Source: Leptidea sinapis
Taxonomy: Eukaryota > Arthropoda > Insecta > Lepidoptera > Pieridae
Length of the DNA: 64,000 nt
NCBI RefSeq assembly: GCF_905404315.1
Contig: NC_066267.1
Coordinates: 6,400,501 to 6,464,500, forward strand
Direction: 5' to 3'
The notes beneath the pieces were generated by a model. That model was not told the DNA's origin and did not search any database. It saw only the letters and a program-made list of their open reading frames with translations. The stretch's first letter is position 1; each line of letters starts with the position of its first letter. The position numbers and the translations under genes were made by a program. This document shows, in pieces, positions 11,901 to 22,800 of the stretch.

Positions 11901-14900
11901 TATATACAGAACAACGACTGTCGGGTCAGCTAGTGATAAATAAATAATATGCAATTAGCCAATAATGTAATGGCTAAAGACGTTTTGTATAATAACTGAG
12001 TCAAATTAATAATTCAGTGAGAAATTAACCTCTGAAGGTGTAAGTACGAAGTGCTGTTGTGAACTGTTGATTTAATTGATATTTCTAATAAGAAAATCTT
12101 TCAGGTGATGCTGGTATCGATTCAAACGTTTTTGGAGATTACCACAACCTACAAATCAGTGGACAGTAAGCATCGTTAAATAAATAAGTAGCCCTTCGAT
12201 AATTTATACGTCTAGATAGAGCCTCTTGCTGTTAGACAACCGATCAAAACAGGCCGGGAATATTAGTTTAGTGTGCGTGACAAGCTACGTCTTACACTCG
12301 CGATTTGTATGATACTTTGTGTTACAGTGTTTGAATTGCTCAAAATAGAGGTTAGTTCTAAGGTATATTTTTTTCGACGTTTTCACAACTATCATAGTCT
12401 ATCTAGACGTATAAAGGTCTAACAGCCCTTCCCAATATTCAGTCTATCACTTACTTGAGATAAAAATCGTAACTATCGTTGACTTTTCTGTCCCAATAAA
12501 CTTATCAACACTAAGGTAACTCACCTTATCCGTACACGCTGTCCGTCAATGGGACGACGTATAGCTTACCAGCGATAGAAGTTTGTATGGGAACTGCAAT
12601 TCACGCGTCCCAATATAAGACGATAAGAATGACTTTTCGGGTATATTGGGACAGCTTCAGATTATTGATAGCTAATTACTGACAGTAGAAGTTAGTAATT
12701 TATCTCTATCTATAGATAGTATACCTATTGGGAACGGCCGTAAGAAGTAGTCTTATAGTCAAGTATTTATGTCAAGAATAATTTTTCCTCCGATTGTGTT
12801 ATGATAGTTTATCTTTTGGAACGAATGATCGGAAAAATGTAATTTTGAATAAAGAATGAGGATGATGGTTAATGTATGGTTGGTGATCAGCATCAGCTAA
12901 TGCGCCGCCAAGACTAACCTCGGCCGAGTAAAATTAAATTCGCCACGCCATCCGTGTCGCCGTGTCCGTCACATTATATTTTTTTTATGGAAAAGGAGGA
13001 CAAACGAGCGTACGGGTCACCTGGTGCTAAGTGATTACCGCCGCTCACATTCTCTTGCAACACCAGAGGAATCACAGGAGCGTTGGCGGCCTTTAAGGAA
13101 GGTATACGCGCTTTTTTTGAAGGTACCCATGTCGTTTCGTCCCGGAAACATCGCACAAGGAAGTTCATTCCACAGCTTTGTAGTGCGTGGAAGAAAGCTC
13201 CTTGAAAACCACACTGTGGAGGACCGCTTCACATCCAGATGGTGGGATGGGATATCCTAATTTGTGCCGTGTCATGCGAAGGTGGAATTCGGCGGCAGGA
13301 ATCACGTGAAACAGCTCTTCGTAACACTCCCCGTGACAAATGCAAAAGAAGACACACAATGAAGCGACTTCTTTATGCAATGCCAGGTTATCCAGCCCTT
13401 CACAGAGCACTGGGTCTCCAACAGCTCTACGTTGCATGCGGTCAAATGGATCAGGCTGATACTGGGGTGCGCCAGACCAGAGGTGACAGCAATACTCCAC
13501 GTGTGGCTGTACCTGCGCTTTGTAAAGCGCTAGAATCTGGGTCGGCTTGAAGTATTGCTGTGCTCTATTTATGATGCCCAGCGTCTTCGAAGCCCAAACT
13601 GGCTTATGGCAAATGAATGTGGAATTGACAATCGCTCCAGATTTCTTGACAAAATTATATAAAATAGATTGCGATATTATTAATTTATTCGTATTGTCGT
13701 CATTTTTCTGCACAAGTCATTCAATATCCGAAGCGTTGAAAGGGTACGTAACTTTATCTTCTTATTTGTATTTCTATAGTGCAAGTTCTTACAGGTGAAT
13801 GAATACAAAATGTTGAAATGTTTATTAAATTACAATTATTTCACTTCCAGATTCTCCATCACTGGACTTCGCTTATCTGGGGAAGGCTACGTTAATACCG
13901 GCATCATTTCCGGTATTACTCTCAGGTCTCTTGATTTGAAATTCAGCTTCGGTGACATTAGGGTGAGAATATTTTGATATTTTGTTACTGATATTATAAG
14001 TTATGACATACTTCCGCTAGATTTGCTATCTCTCTGTCTTTGTATATTGACGATAATAATATGCGAAAGAGTCCACCGCAGAAACCATTCATTCATTTCT
14101 TGTGTTTTTTTTTTATTTTCTAACATTGCTCTACATCACTGTAATTCAGTTCTCTAATACAACAAAAAATTTCGTCATCATCATCATTAGCCGGAAGACG
14201 TCCACTATAGGACAAAGGCCTCCCCCAACTATCTCCTACCGTATCTCCACGGCGATCGGTCCTACGCTGCCCTCATCCAACATATTCCGGCGATCTTGAC
14301 CAGATCTTCGGTCCATCTTGTGGGGGGCCTACCAACACTGCGTCTTCCGGTACGTGGTTGCCATTCAAGGAATTTTCTGGCCCACCAGCCATCTGTCCGT
14401 CGAACTATGGGCCCTGCCTACTGCCACTTCAGTTTCCCAATCATTTGGGCTATTTTCGGTGACTTTGGTTCTCCTACGGATCTCCTCATTTCTGATTCGA
14501 TATCGCAGGAAAACTCCGAGCAAAGCCCTCTTCTTTGCCCTCTGAGCAACCATGAAAACCATTTTGTAATTGAATAAATATAAAATAATATGTGAATTTG
14601 CGAAAATAACCGAATCCTGGAACAAAATGGATATTATGTTCCAATTTTGAATAAAGAAAAAAAAGTAAACGTCAAGAAGTTGTTACAATAATATGATTAA
14701 TGAAGTAATTATTTTCTCAAAATTGACTCCTTTAGGATTCTTTTTGATGTCTTTTTTATTACTATTACTACTACCGCCTCAGAAACAAATGGCGCTCTGA
14801 GAGAGAAAAAGGGATGCCAGAAAATCTGCCAGCAATCTTTTTTGCGCCATTTAAATAAAATATGCAATATTGTATTGTTATTGTTAAAAGATATGATTAT

Positions 14901-16196
14901 TTTACAACAATATCTAGTCCCAGGCTGTCCGATCACTTAGATATTCAGCTGTGGAGTAGAAAGTATTTACGACAGAGCCATTTTTTTTATAAAAAAATTA
15001 AATTTATTTATAGATAATGCCTGAACAGTGGCTGGGACTTTATAATAAAAGTGTATACATTTACCCTTAAAGCTATTATGTATCTTATCAATGCAGTACC
15101 GCTAAAGTCCAATTTGCCCGGTAATTGCCCGACCTTCAGACTGAAGCACAATAATCCTTACACATTACTGCTTCACGGCAGAAATAGACGCCGATGTGGT
15201 ATCCATAATCTAGCCGGCATCCTGTACAAAGGATGATGTGATGTTCCCACTGGTAAATGTCCTTCGTCTTCTCTTACGACACACTTGGGCATAGGACTTC
15301 CCTATTCTTTTTATGTCCCGTGGAAGAACAGAGTAATTTTAACGCACTGGAAGACGCAGTGTTGGAAGGCTCCCCACAAGATGGACCGAAGATCGCCGGA
15401 ATAAGTTGATTGAGGGCAGAGCAGGACCGATCTTCGTGGCAGGTCTTTGGGGCAGGCCTTTGTCCAGCAGTGGACGTCTTCCGGCTGATCATGATGACGA
15501 AGATGATATATTAAAAAACTCCTTTGTCTTTCAGTCTAATCTGGTACTAATCTACCAAGGTGCTAATTTCTCCAACATCGTGAATGCCTTACTAAATGAG
15601 ACAATCCCCGATTTCTTGAGGCGATTCGAGGTACGTAGTATTTTACATTTTAAATTGTATTCTGAAATAGCGACAGGATCTTTTTATTTTTATTTATGAA
15701 AATTATAGGGACTAGACTGGACGTTCAGCTGATGGCAATTGATACGCCCTGCCCATTACAATGCAGCGCCGTTCAGGATTCTTGAAAAACCCAAAAATTC
15801 TAAGCGGCACTACAGTTGCGCTCGTCACGTTCAGAGCGAAACACAGTAATGTTTATACATTACTGCTTCACGGCAGAAACATGGTAATGCTTATTGTATC
15901 AAAGGCTACTTTCGAAATTACTCACAGTTTTAGATTGCTGGAAATTTTCATCACCTTATAAGTACATAGGGCTCAAAAATGCTTGAACAAGTGCCTTTAA
16001 TTTGTGCACCCGTGAACGCCAAAATTGAGACAAAAATTTAATTGCAGTTATTTTCGTGGGATAGTTTTTCTGAGATAATATTTTTCAGAATATCTTCTGA
16101 GTCGTAATTTATTAACCAAGTTTTTTATTACAGGATGACATAAACAGAATTATCACCGAAATCGTCACAAATGCGGTGAACAGGATCCTTGGATAA
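5978..16196 (+). CDS. Gene 1: secreted TULIP-like (JHBP/takeout or group 7 allergen-like) protein, 7 coding exons
   Basis: Join 5978-6053, 7763-7913, 9456-9595, 12105-12165, 13851-13962, 15535-15630, 16134-16196 (699 nt, 232 aa). All introns are GT-AG with strong donors (GTGAGT, GTAAGT, GTACGT) and the frame closes across every junction (phases 1,2,1,2,0,0). Residues 1-18 form a signal peptide (MKVLFFALALLVAGTS). Residues 34-61 look like an amphipathic helix ending in the motif GLDPLVIDRFD, followed by alternating beta-like segments including LSFTGASDIAI and GIISGITLRSLDLKFSFGDI. The last 50 residues are again helical. The mature chain has no cysteine; sequons NFS and NET lie in exon 6. Length and layout fit secreted lipid-binding proteins of the TULIP fold. 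The specific family (mite group 7 allergen-like versus JHBP/takeout) and the ligand are inferred. The ATG lies about 50 nt after a TATA box. Introns carry SINEs, Helitron-like repeats and an L-A LINE fragment. Closest relative in the window is gene 2. Confidence 0.85.
6319..6538. repeat. Fold-back (long inverted repeat) element
   Basis: Arms of about 75 bp starting ATACAAATGATTTAAGTTTT pair almost perfectly with their inverted copy ending at 6538, around a ~70-nt centre. It lies in gene 1 intron 1. The centre (TCTCGCCAAAATCTGGCACG) recurs inverted at 51258-51352. Confidence 0.8.
7333..7582 (+). mobile_element. SINE-B copy in gene 1 intron 1
   Basis: Runs from AGTGGGAAGCTCCATTGCGC to the 3' tip CGTTATTGTCATAAAAAAAA. 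An A-rich 3' end suggests LINE-driven retroposition. Confidence 0.75.
8357..8595 (-). mobile_element. SINE-B copy, internally rearranged, in gene 1 intron 2
   Basis: The outer blocks (GACGTTCAGCTGATGG side and TTACACATTACTGCCTCACGG side) are minus-oriented, but the middle block around TTTCGGTTAGAAGGGTGCCG is inverted. Confidence 0.6.
9109..9409 (+). mobile_element. SINE-B copy in gene 1 intron 2
   Basis: Nearly full length: CAGTGGAGGAGCCTCCTTTG, GGCTAGATTATGGGTACCAC, then the 3' tip TTATTTTCATGA. It ends 46 nt before exon 3. Confidence 0.75.
9782..9815. repeat. Perfect 15-bp hairpin
   Basis: GCAATCGAATACAAT, loop TATT, then the exact inverted copy. In gene 1 intron 3. Confidence 0.85.
9861..10078 (+). 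mobile_element. Helitron-like repeat fragment, second family
   Basis: TATATAAAATTCTCGTGTCA at the head, and matching GGTAGGTAT / CCGATTCTCA blocks. The 5' start resembles the copy at 11240, but the CTAG 3' end is not seen here. Confidence 0.4.
10100..11220. other. Intronic stretch, nothing recognised
   Basis: AT-rich part of gene 1 intron 3. An open stretch at 10415-10681 beginning MNHSFDYSRLES has no recognisable domain and is not supported as an exon. Confidence 0.4.
11240..11605 (+). mobile_element. Helitron-like element, copy 1 of a tandem pair
   Basis: Starts near TATATATAAATCTCGTGTCA and ends GTCTGTCGGGTCAGCTAG at 11605, followed by T. The 5' third differs from the 5030 copy, so it is a chimera of two Helitron heads on one tail. 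Confidence 0.65.
11607..11933 (+). mobile_element. Helitron-like element, copy 2 of a tandem pair
   Basis: ATATATATAAAAATGAATTG directly abuts the end of copy 1. The element ends GACTGTCGGGTCAGCTAG, again before T. Confidence 0.7.
12203..12415. mobile_element. Short TIR element in gene 1 intron 4
   Basis: Perfect 18-bp inverted termini TTTATACGTCTAGATAGA (12203-12220 and 12398-12415). A related end with CTATCTAGATGTATAAA lies near 56560-56580. Confidence 0.65.
12423..12740. mobile_element. Harbinger-like MITE
   Basis: Termini CAGCCCTTCCCAATA and, inverted, CGGCCGTTCCCAATA (13 of 15 match) are flanked on both sides by TAA (12420-12422 and 12741-12743). A 3-bp TWA duplication is the PIF/Harbinger signature. 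Confidence 0.65.
12978..13645 (-). pseudogene. L-A LINE 3' copy in gene 1 intron 4
   Basis: Minus-strand RT C-terminal segment: IINRAQQYFKPTQILALYKA, VQPHVEYCCHLWSGAPQYQ, then FHLRMTRHKLGYPIPP and the A-rich 3' end. One continuous frame covers most of it (about 13165-13713). 5'-truncated. Confidence 0.85.
14168..14545 (-). pseudogene. L-C (RTE-type) LINE C-terminal copy in gene 1 intron 5
   Basis: The minus strand reads YRIRNEEIRRRTKVTE and GRWLVGQK-type blocks, ending in the TGATGATGATGA tail that RTE elements carry. Related to 39570-39800. Confidence 0.75.
15078..15256 (-). mobile_element. SINE-B copy in gene 1 intron 5
   Basis: CACATTACTGCTTCACGGCA and AATCTAGCCGGCATCCTGT blocks in minus orientation, 3' part deleted. 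Confidence 0.65.
15340..15505 (+). mobile_element. L-C (RTE-type) LINE 3' tip
   Basis: CCCCACAAGATGGACCGAAG, then TCCAGCAGTGGACGTCTTCC, then a GATGACGAAGATGA tail. It ends about 30 nt before exon 6 of gene 1. Confidence 0.65.
15695..15881 (-). mobile_element. SINE-B copy in gene 1 intron 6
   Basis: GGACGTTCAGCTGATGGCAA, AATGCAGCGCCGTTCAGG and the TTACTGCTTCACGGCAGAAA block, internally deleted. Confidence 0.7.
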
Positions 16197-16273
16197 GAGC
16201 AACTAAAGAATTACATCTTTCTATGTGAAGCTCCAGACTTTAACGTTTTTCTGTGTTACAGATGAAATCTTTA

Positions 16274-16279
16274 AATAAA
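16274..16279 (+). terminator. Gene 1 polyadenylation signal
   Basis: AATAAA 78 nt after the stop codon at 16194-16196. More AATAAA hexamers follow within about 20 nt. Confidence 0.7.
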
Positions 16280-16515
16280 ATAAATAAAACTAATTAATAT
16301 TTTCGTATTTGTTGTTTTATAATTATAATTACAAACAAGATACAGTTTATAAACCTTAATAGTTAGTGAAAAGAAATAAAACTATTGGTAGTAGGGCAAA
16401 TTTGTAAGCATTATTTTGCGCTTAACACAAACATCTAACTGGCATTACTACCTCTAACTCCTAAGCATTCTGTGCAATGAAATATTCCACTGATAAATAC
16501 TAAGGTTATTAATTA

Positions 16516-16850
16516 AGGCTGGGTTCTATCATATTAGCTGTAATAGTTAAGGTTAAAGTCAAATTTAACGTTAACAAGTAACGCTGACCTTAACATAGAG
16601 TGCGGAATGTGCTGCACCACCGTAATTCTTGGCATAGTTAAAGTTACAAGTGAAATATCAAGTCACTATCCAATATTTATATGAAACTTTTGACGGGTCG
16701 CTATGTAGCCATTTAAGATTAACAATACCTTTAAGCAGCAAAATTTGGACGGTTAACAGTTAAAGTTATGACGTCATCTAAAAATTGTCAAATGGTGCAA
16801 CTCATTTTTTCTGTCTGTTTTTGCTTACGTTAGTTGATGCAGCCCAGCCT
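16516..16850. mobile_element. TA-flanked MITE downstream of gene 1
   Basis: Termini AGGCTGGGTTCTATCA and, inverted, AGGCTGGGCTGCATCA (13 of 16), with TA on both sides (16514-16515, 16851-16852). This fits a Tc1/mariner-type MITE. Confidence 0.6.
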
Positions 16851-17133
16851 TATATGTATATGTCGCTGTCACTTTGCAAAAATAAGTATTCACACTTGCC
16901 TCATTGGACCCCTGACCTTATGTATATGAGAATTATTATGACCGTATATTAAGGATTGGTCTCCGTTGCTCTAGAACTATATAACGCTTAGTTAGTCTAA
17001 GAATTATGGCAACTATTAGATGGTTGTGTGCGTGGCATCTTGACACTCAATGGCATCTTTCAAATTTTGTAACAGAAGCTTGGTGTTATTTTACATTTCA
17101 ATCAATAAAATGCAAAATTTACCCTGTACTTTT

Positions 17134-20038
17134 CCCGGGGCGTAAAAAGAATAGGGGAGTCCCAGGCCCATGGGTGTCGTAAGAGGCGACTAAGGGCTTT
17201 TTAGAAGTGGTAGAGTCACGCTGCCGTCTTTTGACTTCAGCACAATCGGGCCAGGCTCGTCCGGGCTAATTACCACACTCGCACAGAATACCGGCGTGAA
17301 GTAGCGGCCTAGTGCCGCTATGTTTCGCATAGGTTAGTGTCGAGGACCGGTGGCCATTCCCCCCCCCCCTCCACCCGAATATGACAGCGAAACTTAAAAA
17401 GATTTTACCCCAGGTGGGTACCGGCTCTACCGGAGTCGGAGAATCCCTCCCCGAGCACTCTAGCTCGGGCTGCCCTTCGTATTCTGGGGAGGGCATAGAA
17501 CCGCGCATGACCAAGGCCAAACGAGGCAGTAACACCACGGCACCCCGCTCCACACTCAACGTGGACTTTTGCGATATCAGGGGAATTCACTCCAATTTAA
17601 ATGCCGTCTACCACCACCTTGAGACGGCGCAGCCGGCCTTGTGTTTCCTTACGGAGACGCAGATATCTCGTCCTAGCGATACGTCATATTTAACATACCC
17701 CGGGTACAAAATTGAGCACAATTTTTTGCCTCATGCCGGGGTATGTGTGTACGTTAGGGAGGATATCTGCTGTCGCCGTCTCGGCAATTTTGAGGGTAGG
17801 GACCTGTCCACTCTCTGGCTCCGCGTAGATTTAGAGGACTGCGTCCGCATCTATGCGTGTGTCTACAGGTCCCATAGTGGTAAACCGATCATCTCATGGG
17901 CTGCGTTCAAGCGGCAATTGACGACGTGCTTGCACAGATCCCCTCCGCTGAAATCGTAGTCTTGGGTGATTTCAACGGGCACAATGCCGAATGGCTTGGA
18001 TCACGTACCACAGACTACGCAGGGCGATCTGTGCATAATTTTGCATTGGCGTATGGTCTGTCCCAATTGGTCGAGTCGCCAACGCGGCTCCCGGATGTGG
18101 ATAGCCACATGCCGTCCTTATTGGATCTTCTGCTGACTACACATCCCGATGGTTACCAGGTCTTTGTCGACGCCCCTCTCGGAACGTCCGACCATTGCCT
18201 GGTCAGGAGTGTAGTGCCTATCCGACGCCAACGTCGCAGACCACCAGCGACCAGCCGCGTTTGGCACTACAAGTCAGCAGATTGGGATAGGATGCGTTCC
18301 TTTTTTGCATCCTACCCTTGGGGCAGGGTTTGTTTCCCTTCGGATGATCCTAGTGCCTGCGCCGTTGCAGTAGCCGATGTGATACTGCAGGGCATGGATA
18401 TTTTTATACCAAGCTCTGTAGTACCCATCGGTGGCAGATCACAGCCCTGGTTCGATGCGTCAGTTAAAGCAGGATCTGACTGCAAAAAACAGGCGTATCG
18501 AGCTTGGGTTGCGGCGCTGGGCGCAAAGGATCCGCTGCACAGTTCTTAAGAGGAAATACAACCGTGCCTCCAGATTTTTTAAGCGGCAAATCGCCCGTGC
18601 AAAGTCAAAACACGTCGTCATAATCGGCGAGCAGCTTTCCAGTTACCCGACCGGAATACGCAAGTTCTGCTCATTGTCGAAAGCTGCTCTTGGTAACTTC
18701 AGCCATGCCGCCGTTGCACATGAGGAATGACACCCTGGCCCATACGACAAAAGAGAAAGCCGATCTCTCTCTCTCGCACTCTTTTCGCCTCCAACTCGAC
18801 TCTTGACGACAACGGAAAAACACCGCCGACCATCCCGCGGTGTCAGAGCTCTATTCCTGAAGTACAGTTCAGACAGAAAACTGTTAGGCGAGCTCTGTTT
18901 TCGTTGGACGTCAGGAAGTCGAGCGGGCCGGATGGCATTTCTCCAATCGTGCTTAGAACGTGTGCCCCTGAGTTGACGCCGGTGCTAACGCGTTTATTCC
19001 GGCACTCTTATTCCAAAGGCGTAGTCCCTGACTCATGGAAGTCAGCCCTTGTCCATCCGATCCAAAAAAAAGGAGACAGCTCGGATCCGGCGAACTACAG
19101 GCCTATTGCTATCACCTCCCTGCTCTCTAAAATCATGGAGAGCATAATTAGCCGCCAGCTTTTAGTATACCTAGAGGGTCACCAGTTGATCAACGACCGA
19201 CAGTACGGCTTTCGCCATGGACGGTCGGCAGGTGATCTTCTGGTATACCTAACACATAGATGGGCGGCAGCTATTGAAAGCAAGGGGGAAGGCCTGGCAG
19301 TTAGCCTGGATATAGCGAAGGCCTTTGATCGTGTATGGCACAAGGCGCTCCTCTCAAAACTTCCATCATTTGGGCTTCCCGAGAGCTTGTGCAAGTGGAC
19401 CTCCAGGTTCCTCACTGGGCGCAGCATACAGGTCGTTGTCGACGGATATTGCTCGAACCCGAAGCCCGTGAATGCTGGAGTGCCCCAAGGCTGTGTGCTA
19501 TCTCGTACGCTGTTTCTTCTGCATATCAATGATATGTTGGACACCTCCAACATTCATTGCTATGCAGACGACAACTGCAACGCAGAGCAGCTCGAATTGT
19601 TGGGGACACAGTGCTCTGTGAACGGCTGGATCACTTGGCGTTGCGTAGAGACGTCGCTTCATTGTGTGTCTTCTACCGCATTTATCACGGGGTTTCGAAG
19701 AGCTGTTTAACCTGATTCCTGCCGCCGAATTCCACCTTCGCACGACACGCCACAAGTTAGGATATCATCCTCACCATCTGGATGTGTGGCGGTCCTCCAC
19801 AGTGTGGTTTTCAAGGAGCTTTCTTCCACGTACTACAAAGCTGTGGAATCAGCTTCCTTGTGCGGTGTTTCCGGGACGATACGACATGGGTACCTTCAAA
19901 AAAAGCGCGTACACCTTCCGTAAAGGCCGGCAACGCTCCTGTGATTCCTCTGGTGTTGCAAGAGATTGTGGGCGGCGGTGATCACTTAACAACAGGTGAC
20001 CCTTACGCTCGTTTGTCCTCCTATTCCATAAAAAAAAA
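17134..20038 (+). mobile_element. L-A LINE, near complete but defective (CR1/Jockey-type)
   Basis: A GC-richer 5' UTR (CCCGGGGCGTAAAAAG on) is followed by an endonuclease-plus-reverse-transcriptase region and a 3' end CTCCTATTCCATAAAAAAAA. ACTTTT occurs at both edges (17128-17133 and from 20039) and may be the target duplication. Base composition is clearly richer in G+C than its surroundings, as expected for a recent arrival. All other L-A copies in the window are 3' pieces of this unit. Confidence 0.8.
17381..19990 (+). pseudogene. L-A polyprotein: endonuclease and reverse transcriptase, broken
   Basis: The endonuclease part (17550-18230) shows FLTETQI, VVLGDFNGHNAEW and GTSDHCLV, the catalytic blocks of the exonuclease-endonuclease-phosphatase fold used to nick target DNA. 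The reverse transcriptase part (18880-19570) shows KSSGPDGI, NYRPIAITSLLSKI, QYGFRHGRSAGD, SLDIAKAFDRVWH, GVPQGCVLS and the catalytic YADD. The frame changes at about 17890, 18450 and 18720. Just after YADD the sequence jumps to the C-terminal block (CSVNGWITW, then LIPAAEFHLRTTRHKLGYHP), so the thumb region is deleted. It cannot make a working enzyme. Confidence 0.85.
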
Positions 20039-20968
20039 ACTTTTTGATAATAATATCCCAGCATCTTTCTTAATTCGACTAGTATAATTTTTTAAAAGTT
20101 AATTACGCAACCCGAAATTTTAGTTTTAATTAATTAAATATCTAATAGCTCAGTTTAACAGAACATCTGGCAAGTCAACGTCACACATTGTTCGAGACTA
20201 GCTCGAGTACGCCCACTTCACCTTAGTTAGTTGCTGTACTTTGCAACTACGCCTGCGTAATCTAGTTGGAGAGCAGCGGAGACCAATCCTTAATCTAATA
20301 CTATGACCACAAAATTATAGACATCTATATTTCTAATATAATAAGGTTATTTAAATGGCCTCAATATTTCGTTGCATTGATTTATTTCTATGGAGTTTTG
20401 TAAAAGAACTGGTATAATAGTGCGCTGGAATTTTAAACTGATGTAGACATATCTCAAACATTTACCAAGCAAAGGTAGCAAGGGAGCGACATAATTAAAA
20501 AAATAGGCCTAATATACTACAGAATGATTCATATTTTGAGAATATTATAGATTTTTAAGTAGCATTTCAACGAAATTATTGAAATTAAAATATTAAGTTT
20601 CATGACTTCGTTGTATTTATGACTGCACGGACCACAGAACAGATAAAAGACATTTAAATTGTTCTGTCGGAGAGACTTCATTCTGTCAAAAGTTATTAGT
20701 AAAAATTTAAAAATATAATGTAATTTCCGTGTGGTCCCGTTATTTATATCTCAACAATAAATGACGACGACATACAAAAATAAGTTTCGTAGACTGCAAT
20801 ACTTGACAAACTGGATGATGCTTTATACATACGCTGATACTTATTATATTGCTTTCCCGGCCGGTACCGCCGCAACCGCTATGTCCCTGCATTTTATATC
20901 TGTAATATCTTAGAAAATATTTAATTAAACTATATGCTGTAAAAGCCATATTGAACTATACAAAATGG

Positions 20969-21260
20969 CAGTGGGAGGCTCCTTTGCACAGAAAGCCGGC
21001 TAGATTATGGGTACCACAACGCCACCTATTTCTGCGGTGAAGCAGTAATGTAAACATTACTGTGTTTCGGTCTGAAGGGCGCCGTAGCTAGTGAAATTAC
21101 TGGGCAATTGAGACTTAACATCTTATGTCTTAAGGTGACTTGTAGATAAGGGCAATTGTAGTGCCATCTTGAGCGACACTGCATTATAATAGGTTGGGTG
21201 TATCAATTACCATCAGCTGAACGTCCTGCTCGTCTCGTCCCTTATTTTCATATAAAAAAT
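20969..21260 (+). mobile_element. SINE-B copy
   Basis: CAGTGGGAGGCTCCTTTGCA head to CCCTTATTTTCATATAAAAAA tail, with a short deletion in the hairpin-like GCCGCTCAG...CTGAGCGGC region. Confidence 0.8.
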
Positions 21261-21822
21261 GCACCATGTATTTAATGTATTTTAATAGATGAGGATTAAC
21301 CCTGTATTGACTAAAATCACTTCTTAAATAAGCCATTTTATCTCGAGAAATTAAAGCATAAATTGGTTATTGTGTGTTATCGCTAAGAGATAAACTTACA
21401 CCATTGCAGATTTTTTTATAGAACTTTTAAAGGTGTTCAATATTGTAGTATATTATTGTTGACTTCAAAAAAGGAGGATGTTCTCAATTCGTCGGTAGGT
21501 TTTTCTTTTTTTTATTTATTTTTATGTTTGTTACCTCAAAATTTTCGACTTGGTGAACCGATTTGATAATTCTGTTATTAAGCTGAAATTTATAGCTTAT
21601 TTTTAGCTTATTCTGTTAAAGCTGGTACTTCCCGTGTGATCCCATTGTAATTTGGTCCAGATCTGACAATGGCATCCATGAGAAAACCATAAAAGTCTTA
21701 AATTAGCTATACGTATGTCGACGACAAATTTACCAATAACTCAATATTACGCCAACCGATTTAGATCATTCTTTTTTTATTGGAAAGGATATACCTCAAA
21801 GGTAGTTTGGTTGGGAATCTCT

Positions 21823-22431
21823 ACAATTTGGCTTTACTAGGGGACGTTCACCAAAGGATGCAGGTGTTGAGCTAATCAAGAATATTTTAGGTGCCTGGGA
21901 GGAATCGCAGAATGCACTTGGCGTCTTCTATGATTTATCTAAGGTGTGATTGTGTTCAACATTCAACGCTGGGCAGGAAGCTATACCACTATGGCACAAA
22001 AGGAACTGCACTCAATTTTCTGACTTCATTTCTAAACAATGGAATTCAGAGGGCCGACGTGAATGGCAGGAGATCTCCTGGGACTCCTCTCAGTATGGAG
22101 GTACCACAAGGGTCTATTCATGGACCGTTCCTCTTCCTTATCTAAATAAATGATCTTCCTAATCTTATAGAGAAAAAACATAAGGTAGTATTGTTTGCGG
22201 ACGACACTTCACTGATTTTCAAAGTGAAAAGTAACCAAGCTATGTATGATAAAGTGAACGTTATTCTATCTGACATCGTGTACTGGTTTAGCGCTAATAA
22301 CCTATTGCTAAATTCATTACCATTATTTTCAGGCTTGAGGCATTCATTTTGGAATGGGTGGTAGTTTTTGACCTTCAATAAGTGATGTCACATCCTATTT
22401 TGAATAAAAATATTTGAATTTGAATTTTTTA
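21823..22431 (+). pseudogene. L-B LINE reverse transcriptase copy 1
   Basis: Frames in pieces: CLGGIAECTW region, then SFLNNGIQRADVNGRRSPGT, VPQGSIHGPFLFL, a short break, and FADDTSLIFKVKSN. It then jumps to the 3' end FSGLRHSFWNGW and the TTGAATAAAAATATTTGAAT tail. The C-terminal third is deleted. Confidence 0.8.
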
Positions 22432-22800
22432 CTTGCAATTTTAATGTGTAATCATTATAATTATTATCTAGGAAATTGGAATAAAAGTAATCGTTAAACA
22501 TAATTAAATATAATACTTAGGTATTCAAAGTATTCAACAAAATCAATGTAAACTTTAATTTTATTATTATTAACTGTAATTATGTTTTATAAATGTAAAC
22601 TTCTTGCTGATATCTTTAAAATGTAGTTATATAATATAGTACTAATTCTATACTTAGTAATAATCTACTAGATTATAAAATAGCGTAACTCTCTAGTAAT
22701 TTTAAAAACGAATTAGAATTATATATGTGAAAATTAGTTAATGGCTTTTATAGTTATAAATTGCTGTAAGTTTTCTTAATAAATAAATAATTGTATTAAT

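Larger units (their letters stand above)
16944..20300. mobile_element. hAT-type MITE split by an L-A insertion
   Basis: The left end TTAAGGATTGGTCTCCGTTG (16949 on) and right end CAGCGGAGACCAATCCTTAA (to about 20292) are inverted. TATGACC flanks both sides (16937-16943, 20302-20308). Both halves match the uninterrupted copy at 33597-34050. The LINE sits in the middle. Confidence 0.65.

Noticed and set aside
18727..19710. 327-residue reverse transcriptase frame as a working enzyme
   Set aside because: The thumb region after YADD is missing and upstream parts need frameshifts.
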